The position numbers and the translations under genes are program-made. A stretch of DNA of 64,000 bases, taken from the NCBI GenBank assembly GCA_964019155.1, contig OZ025239.1, positions 106,887,082 to 106,951,081 on the forward strand, in the 5' to 3' direction. Positions 29,040 to 39,207 of the stretch are shown in pieces (position 1 is the stretch's first letter; every line of letters starts with the position of its first letter). Source of the DNA: Osedax fenrisi (taxonomy: Eukaryota; Annelida; Polychaeta; Sabellida; Siboglinidae). The notes below the pieces were generated by a model that had not been told where the DNA came from, did no database searches, and was given only the letters and a program-made list of their open reading frames with translations.

Positions 29040-32000
29040 TCATATTATATGTAAGTATATATAAATTATCATAAATCTTAACATAGTTCATAGCAGATAT
29101 CAAGTTTGTCAATGTAATGTATTATATAAGCGAACTTAATTGAATAGAAACGCATGTAATATTTATAAATAACAATTTATTAATAATGATATAAGTATAT
29201 TTGTGCGAACGGTTCGATCGGAGAGTTGCGATCAACTCGCGATGTGTGCCTGCACTGTAAATACAGCACTATTGCAAGATATGTAAAGCATGCATCGTTC
29301 CAATAGACGTTCAAACTGAGGGGTTATTCAGGATCGGAGGCAGCGAGCCAAGAATTGCAGACCTGATTAAACGGTTAAACAACGGGGAGATGATTACCGT
29401 GGAAGATCTGAGAAATACGTATCATGTAAAAGATGTAGCCTCAGTTTTAAAGCGCTTCTTGGATTTTCTCCCTGACCGAGTTCTCCTCGACTCGTTTTAC
29501 GAGACCTACTTGCGTACCAACGGTCAGTATTGTCGCTGTATCTTTCTATCGTCGAGCCGCGGACATGAATTGTATTCACTTTTAAAAACAATATTCATAT
29601 CGATTAATTTAATTTAATAAGCTTCTTAACTATAATTTATCAACTATAACTATTGGAATAATGCCAACATATCTTCACCATCTTCTCAACCCTCATCATC
29701 ATCATCCTCCCCACTCTCTTCAACCTGCCACCCCCTCCCTCTAGAACTCCCCGAAGATAAGAGACTAATGGCCATGCAGTTGCTAGCGCAGTTGTTACCT
29801 CGTGTTAACTACCACCTGTTATCTGTGCTGCTACCGCTGCTAAAGAAAATAACGGACTGCGAAGACCAGTCACTGATGTCCGTCTCCAATATGGCTACCG
29901 TTATGCTGCCCAGCGTCCTGGTGCCGAAACAGTGCTCAGCCCTCGAACTCATGAATAAAGAGGCCCACTGTACCATGCAGTTCTTCATCGAACGCGCCGA
30001 CGATATTCTCAAGGTCAGCGCAACACCTAGTGATGACTCACGCCAGCGTTAATGTGCTCTATATTCTAGGTGCGATAGATTTAGAAGAAGTATTGATGCG
30101 CTACCGGTGATAGCTTCCTCACATACCACCCCTCATACTCTATAGATTCCTGAGAGACTGAAAGAGGATATTGAAGCTTTCTGGAGGAAAACGGATGAGG
30201 AGTTAACGGAGGTTCGCTATTAATATAACGATAGATTCTATAGCATCAGTATAACATTAGCACACTAATATAATGGTAGATATTACTATAAAGAGGAATT
30301 CACTATATATGTTATAACATATGTATGCTGGTTCGGATGAAATATTCCGAGATATAGCAACTTCTCACAGATGAATAGATATTCTATAACATATTCTAAA
30401 AACATTCGATGAATGATCGCAAGTTATGATAGTTTTTTCAACATATTATTTCTATGTAGTACCTACCATCGAAAGTTTCGTAAGAAATTATAAATTTAAC
30501 AGTCATCTGAACTTCCAAACATCAGTTGTAGTATGAATCCAACTTTTCACTTTAATCATCGGTTTTATAATTTAATATCACATTTACATCGTAGATTGAC
30601 TAACTTAATAGATTAATCTTGAATAACTAAGGGTGTGATTTTGTATCGTGGAAAGTTGATCAGTCTATCGTTATATCTATTCAATATCTGTATCAACTAT
30701 CCATATGTCCCTGTATTTATCGTAGCCAGTTATGAAAAATGTATAAACATTTATAAATATAGCTAAAAATAGATACCCAAGTGGAATTTCTAACTTTCCA
30801 TGTTAGAATACCTTACATTTGACTGTCCGGATACAAATATTACACTCTTAAACTTAACTAATAGACCGCATCTAATATACCACGCCTCTAATAGACACGT
30901 GTCTCTACTATACTATACCCAAGGACATATGACCTTGCTATACCTGTCATATCCGCTACACCATGTTAGTAGTAACACGCGCGTATGTTCCTTTGATCAG
31001 GACGATGATGCGGTGGCGACAAATCTCACGTTTAATGATCGCGAGGCTAGCCAATCATTGGACGAGAATCTCACGGATATCAGCATCGTGGAACTGGTCA
31101 AGCACATCAAAAATATGCCCGACTCACACATCAAACGTAAAACCATAAAGAAGGTTAGCATAGCCCCCCTAGTGGTAGTAGTCGTAGTGCTAATTATGGT
31201 AGTGGTAATGTAGTTATGTTAATATTTATAAGATAGAGATAATTACTTTAAAAAGTAACATTTATCCACGGAAATTAAACTGAATATATAAATGTATAAT
31301 TTAAATATTTATATATGTAAGCTTAATTTAATATTTAATTTAACGACAGTAATAAACTGCGGTATAATATCTATATAATAACACCTCTGCCACGAGTTGT
31401 ATAATATTTAGTTTCTATATAAATATCGCATATATGCGTCGCCTAATTAATACTTTATAGCTCCACACACTAACTGCACTCTATTAGTCTGGCCCTCACC
31501 ATCAGTCCACTAATTACGAATAACCATATTCACAGCTGAAGTATAACTCGGATTACTCCAGGTCTTCGAGAAAACCATCTGTAAATGTTTGTTACCATAG
31601 CAACGATATGATTAGCATATTAACACTTTGTTACCGTATAAACACTAATACTAATGATATATTGTTATTTTTTTTAGAAAATCAGAAATTACATCTCTAG
31701 AAAAAGGAGAGAGTCTAATGTTAGTTAACTAAATAATCCTATGTTTATTAGTTATTAATATTATATTAATTAGTTATTAATATTATATATATATATTAGT
31801 TATTAATATTATATTTATTAGTTATTATTATTATATTTATTAGTTATTAATATTATATTTATTATAATATATATAGTTATTAATATTTTATATTCATCAG
31901 TTATTGATATTATATTTATTAGTTATTAATATTATATTTATCGATTATTAATATTTTATATTTATTATTTATTAATATTATATTTATTAGTTATTAATAT

Positions 32001-33760
32001 TATATTTATCGATTATTAATATTTTATATTTATTATTTATTAATATTATATTGATTAGTTATTAATATTATATTTATTGATTATTAATATTTTATATTTA
32101 TTATTTATTAATAATATATTTATTAGTTATTAATTTTATACTTATTAGTTATTAATATTTAATATTTATTATTTTTAATATTTTATATTTATTAGTTATT
32201 AATATTATACTTATTAGTTATTAATATTTTATATTTATTAGTTATTAATATTATATATATTAGTTATTAATATTATACTTATTATTTATTGATATTATAT
32301 TTATTAGTTATTAATATTTTATATTTATTATTTATTAATATTATATTTATTAGTTATTAATATTATACTTATTAGTTATTAATATTTTATATTTATTAGT
32401 TATTAATATTTTATATTTATTAGTTATTAATATTATACTTATTAGTTATTAATATTTTATATTTATTATTTATTAATATTATATTTATTAGTTATTAATA
32501 TTATATTTATCGATTATTAATATTTTATATTTATTATTTATTAATATTATATTTATTAGTTATTAATATTATACTTATTATTTATTAATATTTTATATTT
32601 ATTAGTTATTAATAATATATTTATTAGTTATTAATATTATACTTATTAGATATTAATATTTTATATTTATTATTTATTAATATTATATTTATTATTTATT
32701 GATATTATATTTATTAGTTATTAATATTTTATATTTATTATTTATTAATATTATATTTATTAGTTATTAATATTATACTTATTAGTTATTAATATTTTAT
32801 ATTTATTAGTTATTAATATTTTATATTTATTAGTTATTAATATTATACTTATTAGTTATTAATATTTTATATTTATTATTTATTAATATTATATTTATTA
32901 GTTATTAATATTATATTTATCGATTATTAATATTTTATATTTATTATTTATTAATATTATATTTATTAGTTATTAATATTATACTTATTATTTATTAATA
33001 TTTTATATTTATTAGTTATTAATAATATATTTATTAGTTATTAATAGTATACTTATTAGATATTAATATTTTATATTTATTATTTATTGATATTATATTT
33101 ATTAGTTATTAATATTATACTTATTAGTTATTAATATTTTATATTTATTAGTTATTAATATTTTATATTTATTAGTTATTAATATTATACTTATTAGTTA
33201 TTAATATTTTATATTTATTAGTTATTAATATTTTATATTTATTAGTTATTAATATTATACTTATTAGATTAGTTAGTTATAAAACTCGTATACAATTATA
33301 ACTTACAGACGTAGTACTATAGTACTATAGTTAAAATGACCACATCTTATAGTGCACGTTAGGCTTTAATTAACGCCCCCTCCCTCGTGAACAGCACACT
33401 ACAACCACTGAGAACGTAGCCCAGGACTACAATCCGGCGCAGGAGGTACAGGAGATAACTCCGCCCACCGCAATGGCTGACATCGAAGAGGAGCCAAGCC
33501 CCGCTGCTGCTGGCCCGTCCTCTAACACGCCCTTTCCGGTGACCACACGCCGTACACCCTTAACCTATACCCGCTCCTCCTCGCGTCATAGCTATTCACC
33601 AAGACGATATCTCCTAAAGAGGCCTCAATGTGGTCCCATCAAGGTTACATCTCCACCGGCACTTGGTATATGTAGCATATATGTTATGTCGCTATACTTA
33701 CGCCAGACATCGTATTCATATTTATGTCGTACATATATCATACTTAAATTATGTCGTTAA
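23802..33760 (+). CDS. ARHGAP19: ARHGAP19-like Rho GTPase-activating protein, copy 1 (7 exons, start exon not found)
   Basis: RhoGAPs speed GTP hydrolysis by Rho proteins; ARHGAP19 acts on RhoA and is known in cell division. Exons: 23802-24058, 28917-28976, 29307-29522, 29745-30013, 30146-30211, 31001-31153, 33395 to 33643 or to the stop at 33760. Phases agree at each join (1,1,1,0,0,0). Numbering from the first whole codon: N-terminal helix about 17-52; RhoGAP domain about 88-267 with arginine finger Arg114 in EGLFRIGG; conserved block 320-336 (ELVKHIKNMPDSHIKRK), which points to ARHGAP19 rather than other RhoGAPs; Ser/Arg-rich tail. The usual LPEPL motif reads LPDRVL. The true start lies in an unseen upstream exon. 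Exon A could also end at 24025, exon F at a later GT, and exon G may splice onward. AATAAA at 34112 could be the poly(A) signal. Confidence 0.85.
24130..24366. repeat. Array of AAAGGTTT hairpins (left block)
   Basis: Five units of about 45 bases, each an imperfect palindrome such as TTAAAGGTTTTTTGAAAACC followed by TTTAG. One more lies at 24533-24563. Related AAAACCCTTTAGTT half-units recur at 25660-25815, beyond the 863-bp TIR element. Duplicated at 48064 onward. Confidence 0.75.
24733..25595. mobile_element. 863-bp TIR element with GGGGAAAGTAAC ends
   Basis: The left end GGGGAAAGTAAC and right end GTTACTTTCCCC are perfect 12-base inverted repeats, flanked by TA on each side (24731-24732, 25596-25597), as expected of a TA-targeting DNA transposon. 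Inside is the hairpin GTCCGTATTCGG/CCGAATACGGAC around 24897. No coding capacity. It lies in the first traced ARHGAP19-like intron, with AAAGGTTT hairpin repeats on both sides. Confidence 0.8.
25660..25815. repeat. AAAACCCTTTAGTT half-units (right block)
   Basis: Six spaced copies of AAAACCCTTTAGTT variants, only in one orientation, unlike the palindromic left block at 24130-24366. Duplicated at about 49594-49749. Confidence 0.7.
25816..26595 (+). other. ARHGAP19-like intron, AT-rich (also 49750-50529)
   Basis: Extremely AT-rich. No exon or element recognised. Confidence 0.6.
26598..27190 (+). other. Unclassified GC-richer element, possibly LTR-like
   Basis: Stands out from the intron by composition. 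It has AGACGAGAC near the left (about 26622) and GTCTCGTCT near the right (about 27174) as 9-base inverted repeats, three imperfect tandem copies of a roughly 55-base unit with CCCCATACGCATTAA, two small ORFs (48 codons from 26598, 54 codons from 26860) and AATAAAG near the right end. Possibly a solo LTR or DNA-element remnant; no known family recognised. Duplicated at 50532-51124. Confidence 0.4.
27191..28360 (+). other. ARHGAP19-like intron, AT-rich (also 51125-52294)
   Basis: TA arrays near 27460 and 27515 and nothing else clear. The ORF at 28259 (69 codons) runs into a tandem repeat and has no acceptor. Confidence 0.55.
28367..28502 (+). repeat. 36-bp tandem repeat (TATACCATGTGATATGTC)
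   Basis: Four units of TATACCATGTGATATGTCTA plus TATTAGGTCATTA; the first has the palindrome TACCACGTGGTA. Duplicated at 52301-52436. Confidence 0.8.
28725..28860 (+). repeat. GTATAGTATACTATA palindromes and (GTA)n-rich stretch
   Basis: Two copies of a TCAGTACGRTATAGTATACT unit, then imperfect GTA trinucleotide repeats, about 60 bases before exon B. Duplicated at about 52659-52794. Confidence 0.7.
28917..28976 (+). CDS. ARHGAP19: ARHGAP19-like exon B (first GAP helix)
   Basis: A 60-base exon too short for an ORF search: acceptor TTTACAG, donor GTTTGT. Reads NLTVTSLKAICPLIVFLND. Joined to exon C it gives FLNDNVQTEGLFR, gap-free in length against the ARHGAP19 family. It is placed by phase and this match. 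Confidence 0.7.
29001..29035. repeat. (TA)n microsatellite between exons B and C
   Basis: TA array 25 bases past the exon B donor. Duplicated at about 52937-52969. Confidence 0.85.
29307..29522 (+). CDS. ARHGAP19: ARHGAP19-like exon C (arginine finger)
   Basis: Acceptor CCAATAG. Encodes VQTEGLFRIGGSEPRIADL (arginine finger Arg114) and later DVASVLKRFLDFLPDRVL. Donor GTCAGT leaves one base, completed as GAA by exon D. The open frame upstream to 29267 is probably intron. Confidence 0.88.
29745..30013 (+). CDS. ARHGAP19: ARHGAP19-like exon D (GAP C-terminal half)
   Basis: Acceptor CCCTCTAG. Begins ELPEDKRLMAMQLLAQLLPR and includes SLMSVSNMATVMLPSVLVPK, with the Asn that contacts the GTPase switch in RhoGAPs. 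Ends FIERADDILK, donor GTCAGC, phase 0. Confidence 0.92.
30146..30211 (+). CDS. ARHGAP19: ARHGAP19-like exon E
   Basis: 22 codons, IPERLKEDIEAFWRKTDEEL plus TE, just after the GAP domain. Acceptor CTATAG, donor GTTCGC, phase 0 on both sides. Short, supported by splice sites and phase. Confidence 0.75.
30212..31000 (+). other. ARHGAP19-like intron between exons E and F (also 54146-54934)
   Basis: Ordinary intron sequence. The open frame from 30800 is an extension of exon F, not a separate gene. Confidence 0.65.
31001..31153 (+). CDS. ARHGAP19: ARHGAP19-like exon F (family-specific conserved block)
   Basis: Acceptor TTTGATCAG. 51 codons with ELVKHIKNMPDSHIKRK, matching a block of ARHGAP19 downstream of the GAP domain. 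Donor GTTAGC; a later GT at about 31177, also phase 0, is possible. The ORF upstream to 30800 is intron. Confidence 0.85.
31743..33270. repeat. AT-rich tandem array (TTATTAGTTATTAATATT), 1.5 kb
   Basis: About 80 copies of an 18- to 21-base unit, TTATTAGTTATTAATATTATA and variants ending TTTTATA, with blocks of several units repeated. It fills the intron between exons F and G. Confidence 0.9.
33395..33760 (+). CDS. ARHGAP19: ARHGAP19-like exon G (Ser/Arg-rich tail)
   Basis: Acceptor GTGAACAG, phase 0. Reads acidic TTTENVAQDYNPAQEVQE and then TRRTPLTYTRSSSRHSYSPR. Coding-like to about 33643 (possible donor AAG-GTTACA) or 33664; the remaining codons to the stop at 33758 look like intron. A downstream terminal exon may exist. 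Confidence 0.75.
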   Translation, partial: HTTTTENVAQDYNPAQEVQEITPPTAMADIEEEPSPAAAGPSSNTPFPVTTRRTPLTYTRSSSRHSYSPRRYLLKRPQCGPIKVTSPPALGICSIYVMSLYLRQTSYSYLCRTYIILKLCR

Positions 33761-36170
33761 TATATTATACATCAGTGATATTTGTATTATCCTCCAGTTA
33801 ATATATATGTATTTCAATTACTAATGTTAGCTGCGCTTATCTAAAATTGTAATTACTGAATATTAATATACATATATATATATATATATTAGTTATTAAA
33901 CATAATTAATTTCTTTAATACTATGACGATTGTTCTCTCGTATTTTCAGATTAATTATTTAATATTTATAGATTATTTTCTATGATATTCTATAGAAAAC
34001 TTAGCCATGCAATGCATTACTACCATTGATTACATAACACTAATACGTATTGCATAATGATTACAGATCATCAAGTTTGACATCAACATGTTTAATTAAT
34101 TCGGTGCTTCCAATAAAAATTATATATAGTATTAACAACTGTTTCTTCATTTATACTATAGTATATAAACTATTATAATAGTTACTAATAAACATAAAAT
34201 ATAAGTATAATTATGTATAAATATATCTGATAGATATTATCTATACACATAATGAATGTATACAAGTAACAAATTGTAAATGTCTGATATGAAATTATAT
34301 AATATGTTTATGTAATTAAAATCAGTACAGCGATTGTGTGTTATATAATGTGATGGAAATAGAGTCCACTAAATATATGCATAGGTCATAGCCTATGACC
34401 TATGACTCATAGGGGTCATTTTTTATAATGCAATATACCAACATAGGAGGTCATAGCATACTGTATTAATGTGGACTGTGTATTCAATGATTTAAATCCA
34501 TGTAATAACTACCTCAGTAACTAATCCTAGATATATTCACTAGATTCAATATGTTTATTTTGTATATTGATATTGATATCGTGTATATTTATTATTAGTA
34601 TTTTTTCTATGTTCAGTTGTGGTATGGATTTCATGGTAAAGGGGTAGTTACTATTTGCTTAAAGCAACACTACTCTTTTTAAATATAGTATTATTTTTAT
34701 TTAAAGTTAGAATGTTTTTTACAAGAAGTATTATATTTATTTAAAGGTATACCTTCTATAGAATACGATTTTTATTAAGAGTATTATATTTAATTATCCT
34801 TAATTTAATTTTCCGGTATTCCATGTATTGATAATATAGATATTATAGAATTAATAACACGGCATTATTGATCTCTCACCACGGATTATCATTGTTTCGA
34901 TATACCTTGAATAATAATAGACAACGACTACGTATTTAGACTGCTTGAACTGATATAGGTATATTCCTACTGTTTCCCGAGGTTTTATTTGAACTGTAAC
35001 TCATTTGATAGGCTCTCGGTATATCTTGATACTTATTCTGAATTGATTACAATCTATTACTTTTCTTTCAATGTCTCTCGATATCCCAAACCAGTGAACG
35101 CTATTTTTAGCCCTTTCGAGATATGTATTAATGCCCAGATGACCAGAATGGATATCTTCAATAATATCGTTCCTATTTATTTCCGTTATAACTGCACTAT
35201 TTAGATACGTTAAACATCCTTTATTTAGTGATACATTGATTGTTGAGTATCATAATCTCGTTATATTTTTCTTGTATTTGTCTTATCCTATTTCGATATA
35301 GTTTGAATAATAAGTGATCACGACTACGTATTAAGACTGCTTGAGCTGACATAGTTCTGTTCCTACTGTTTTACCTGTCACTTCGATGGCACGGGTTCGG
35401 ACCCGACGCCGTCATCATGTCATATTAACAGTATGTATATAGAACCTCGTGTGTCAGTACGTATTCTTGGAGTCGACTCCGTTCCTCAGGTAGTCAGTTA
35501 CTAGTTTAGTATAGTGTCGTATAGTTAATGGTGTGTTACGTTTAATAGCTAAGCTAAGAGTGCCTGATTTAGCATATTAAGTGGGCGTATATGATTATGG
35601 TAATGGGCGTGTCTAAACTATATTACCTTGTAATATAAATTACTTATTAAAAGAATTAATTTATCTTCTTCTAGCCGGTACTATTAGATATATCATATTG
35701 TTTTGATTATATGAGACATTCCATTCCAATGTCAAGGATATAAATGATTGTTCGTATTCGAATGAATCTCTTACTATATTTTAAATCGATTATCATAAGT
35801 TGAAATTTACAATGTATCTTACCAACCTGGCAGCTCGATTACTCTTCTTGGTACTCTGCTCCATACTATATATATACGATATTAGCAGATAATTCCCAAT
35901 GAAATCATGAATTTACTTTGGAGGCTATTAATCCTTCAATATTATATCACTAATATATCTAAATCAGTTAATTATAATCATTTCAAAACCTTTGCTAAAG
36001 GAAGGCCTAGCTCGCCCTCTTACTATTAATATAATTAATGCATTATCGTATTATTTACTGTTAATCTATACTATATTCCCATATTGTATAACTTACGTAC
36101 ATAGTCATAGACTAATAATAAAACGTTCAACATCATATTTCCATAATTAAGTTAACCTAACACTTTATGG
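33761..36170. other. Region downstream of ARHGAP19-like exon G (also 57695-60104)
   Basis: No gene recognised. A block near 34900-34980 (TTGAATAATA, CGACTACGTATT, GACTGCTTGA, TTCCTACTGTTT) recurs at 35298-35375. GGTTCGGACCC at 35394 looks like a pol III B box without an A box. GGTCATAG repeats lie at 34380-34455. A 71-codon ORF at 34989 has no recognisable product. Confidence 0.5.
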
Positions 36171-36172
36171 GA

Positions 36173-36325
36173 GGTAGTTCTATAACTATGGAACAATATA
36201 GTTATCCTTGCTGAAAGTATGTTATTGATAATAAAGGGATTATAACAATTGCTTCACTTGTAATCTCTTTACTATCAATAACATGGTTTCAGCTATATTG
36301 TTCCATTTGCATGGAACTAACTCTA
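36173..36325. repeat. Long hairpin: microRNA-precursor-like or foldback MITE
   Basis: Core stem 36211-36292: CTGAAAGTATGTTATTGATA pairs with TATCAATAACATGGTTTCAG, and TAAAGGGATTATAA pairs with TTGTAATCTCTTTA (with wobbles) around an 11-base loop. Outside it GGAACAATATAG and CTATATTGTTCC pair perfectly after a 9-base bulge. Imperfect pairing continues to about 36173 and 36325. Copy 2 is at 60107-60259, core 60145-60226. Confidence 0.7.
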
Positions 36326-36447
36326 TACATGATGTAGGATACATCCAGTATACATATCTATTATCATCCTTCTTGTAACTCTAGACACATTTTTCATATA
36401 ATATTAATCTTATGCACTTATTTTAACTCACATAATTTACTATATAC

Positions 36448-36453
<6 letters not shown>

Positions 36454-36495
<42 letters not shown>
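36454..36495. repeat. (TA)n microsatellite
   Basis: TA array in the intergenic region downstream of the ARHGAP19-like gene; about 60388-60433 in unit 2. Confidence 0.9.
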
Positions 36496-36498
<3 letters not shown>

Positions 36499-37923
36499 GC
36501 GGAATGATATTTTTTATAGGGGGGCTATTTATTTTTATTTTATATTATATATCCTATTACTTATTAATATAATTACTAATTAAATATTTTATTAATATAG
36601 GATACCTCTTTGGTCTATGTTAATATGCAATTAATAATATTTAATTTTTATAACAATACTTAAGTAATCTATTATATTAGAAAATAAATACAAAACATTA
36701 CATAATTTATTATTATATAAATATAGATTTTCTCCAATTATTTTTATTTATAAATATATCCATCTCAATTATGTGAATTGTTTCTTGGTGGATATTTGCC
36801 TAGTAATACATTTAATATACTCTCTAGAATAGTAGACCGTATCCACGTATTTATAGTTATTAGCTTACAAAATACACGCTAACATGACACATAACTTGAT
36901 GGGCAAACCAATAAAAGTTTGATCAATTCTATTATGCCGGGAAACTTTTTTGAATTTCAGGAGGTTTTTCTATCATGTATATGTTTGCCTCGTCAGATGG
37001 TATTGAACTTATTGATTGATTCTAACATAGGTAATTCGATATTTAATCTTTCAATCGATAATTCTTCATAAATGTTGTTATTTAAAATCTGTTTAGTGTA
37101 GCAAATTAATAGGATTAATAAGATTAATTAAAAAATAAACCTCTTTTTTATAAATTATATTATTTTTGAATAATGATTCCTTTAATTTATAATAATGTAT
37201 AAATGATGTTTCCTTAGTATCAAATTGGCTTTAATTTGCAGCATTACGGAATCAAACAACTCAGTATATGTTATTCTGTAAATATTAATGATACAGAATA
37301 TTAACTGATCATATCTAATCACATTCTTATATTAAATAACATTAATAATGTTATATTATTTTATCTAGATACATAGTCTTTTGAATTTTCATTACTATTT
37401 TAATTCCATTACTTTTACCTATTCATCTCATACATATTTATAATAATTTATATTATATTTATTATTATTATTCTCTGAATTAGATATACTTAAAATTAAA
37501 TTAGATATATTTAAAATAAAATAAATTATTATAATATTTTATTATAAACATTTATTATAAGCTATTTTGTATTATATAAAATGTTTTATATAATATTTTT
37601 ATAAAATTAGTTTATAAACCTTGAATCAAAATAAAAAATTATATATATAAAATATAAAATACTTTTGTTTCTATCTCTTCAATGAATGTGTGCAAATTAA
37701 TTCTATTATTATTCAATTTAATTTTAATAATCTTTACTGTATTAACTGATCATTTATGTTTATTTATTATTAATAATTATTATGATTATATATAATTATA
37801 ATAATGTATGCTTTAAAGTATATTTTTTATAAATGTTACCTTTAATAGTATTTGTTGGTATCATGACATATTTAGCTATCATATCCAAGCTTCCATGATA
37901 AGTAGAAATGGCAATATTTAAAA
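36496..37923. other. Intergenic, AT-rich (also 60434-61861)
   Basis: Nothing recognised apart from short A/T runs. Confidence 0.6.
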
Positions 37924-38770
37924 GAGGACTCAGACATCGTCAAAAGATGGAAAGAATATTGCAAAGAACTATATAGGTAACTATCCAATAAATCTAGATA
38001 AAAATATACTTAATGATTATCGTGGTGCATCATATACATTAGAGTGAGGTATCTATGAGGTGCAAGCATGGAAGAGAACTTGCCGATTTAAAAATCAAAA
38101 GTGGAACATTTAATATGAAGTTCACAAATGGTAATAACAATGACTTTACTTTACCAGAAAATATGGTATTAAAAAGAATGGCCCTATGCATGGGCACAAT
38201 CGTTAATTATTCCTATACCAAAGAAAGGTGACCTAAGAAAGTGCAACAATTATAAAACTATTAACCTGATATCACACCCAAGCAAGATAATGCTGAGAAT
38301 TATTTTAAATCGACTCAATCCAATAGCAGAAAATATCCTAGAGGAAGAGAAAGCAGATTTCAGAAAGAAAAGAAGCACAATCGAACAGATATTAAACTGC
38401 AGAATTTTGGCAGAGAAACATATTGAACATGGAAAAAAGTATACCATAACTTTGTTGACTTCAATAAGTTATATCTGACACGAAAGATTATGGAAAATAA
38501 TGAGACACTTCAATATAGATGAAAATAGCATTGCAATAATCGAAAATCTTTATAAAAAAAACAAACAGTGCCGTTTTGTTTAACAACAAAACAAGGACCT
38601 TCTTTAATACGTCGGTAGATGTACGACAAGGATGCCTTTTATCAGCAACACTATTTTACATCTTACTAGAAAAGATCATGCAAGATACACTAGAAGACCA
38701 TTGCAGCACCATAGCCGTTGGAGGATATGAACTATATAGGCTAATCTAATATTTGCAGATGACATCGACT
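37924..38770 (+). pseudogene. Decayed non-LTR reverse transcriptase (RTE-like)
   Basis: Fragments in shifting frames follow the order of an invertebrate LINE polymerase: DIVKRWKEYCKELY, then PKKGDLRKCNNYKTINLI with SHPSKIMLRIILNRLNP, RKKRSTIEQILNCRILAEKH, YHNFVDFNK, VRQGCLLSATLFYILLEKIM and finally FADDIDL, the catalytic motif. At least three frameshifts or stops break it. It ends exactly where repeat R2 begins (38771). It cannot encode an active enzyme. Confidence 0.85.
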
Positions 38771-39207
38771 TGAATCATGTTACATAATATTAGTAATAGG
38801 GTATACTTGTTAATTAAAATGGATTTAAATATAAGGGAATGCATCTGAGAAGGAGTATTATTATAGTACTATTAATTGAAACTATTATTTAAACGGAAAT
38901 GATATCATACAATGGTGTTATTTTTAATGACATTTCAGTTAAACAAGTTGTTTGGTCAATATTATTTGATTTGTATTATAAGTGTATCAAATCAGTATAT
39001 TTATATTTTCAAAAAAACCCATAGAATATCATCTATATATTATTTATAAACTCTGAACATTTTATAAATATTTATCAAACGGTTCAAACTGTGAAACCGT
39101 CTAAACATTGTAAATTGTGTAAACAAAATACCGAGATAATAGCTTTGTATATTTGTTTACATTTGTGTGTGTATTAAATATATTTATAATATATATATAT
39201 ATATTAT
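38771..39207. repeat. Repeat R2, left part
   Basis: Homologous to 16662-17100, but with scattered substitutions. Identical by eye to 62709-63145. Its right part resumes at 41013 after the LINE. Confidence 0.75.

Noticed and set aside
29267..29306. Longer exon C beginning at an ATACAG acceptor
   Set aside because: It would add 13 residues with no match to the family and break the length fit that 29307 gives with exon B.
34989..35204. 71-codon ORF as a gene
   Set aside because: No recognisable motif or splice context, and AT-driven composition.
35380..35420. tRNA or SINE from the GGTTCGGACCC B-box-like motif
   Set aside because: No A box at the right distance and no tail; a short palindrome is enough to explain it.
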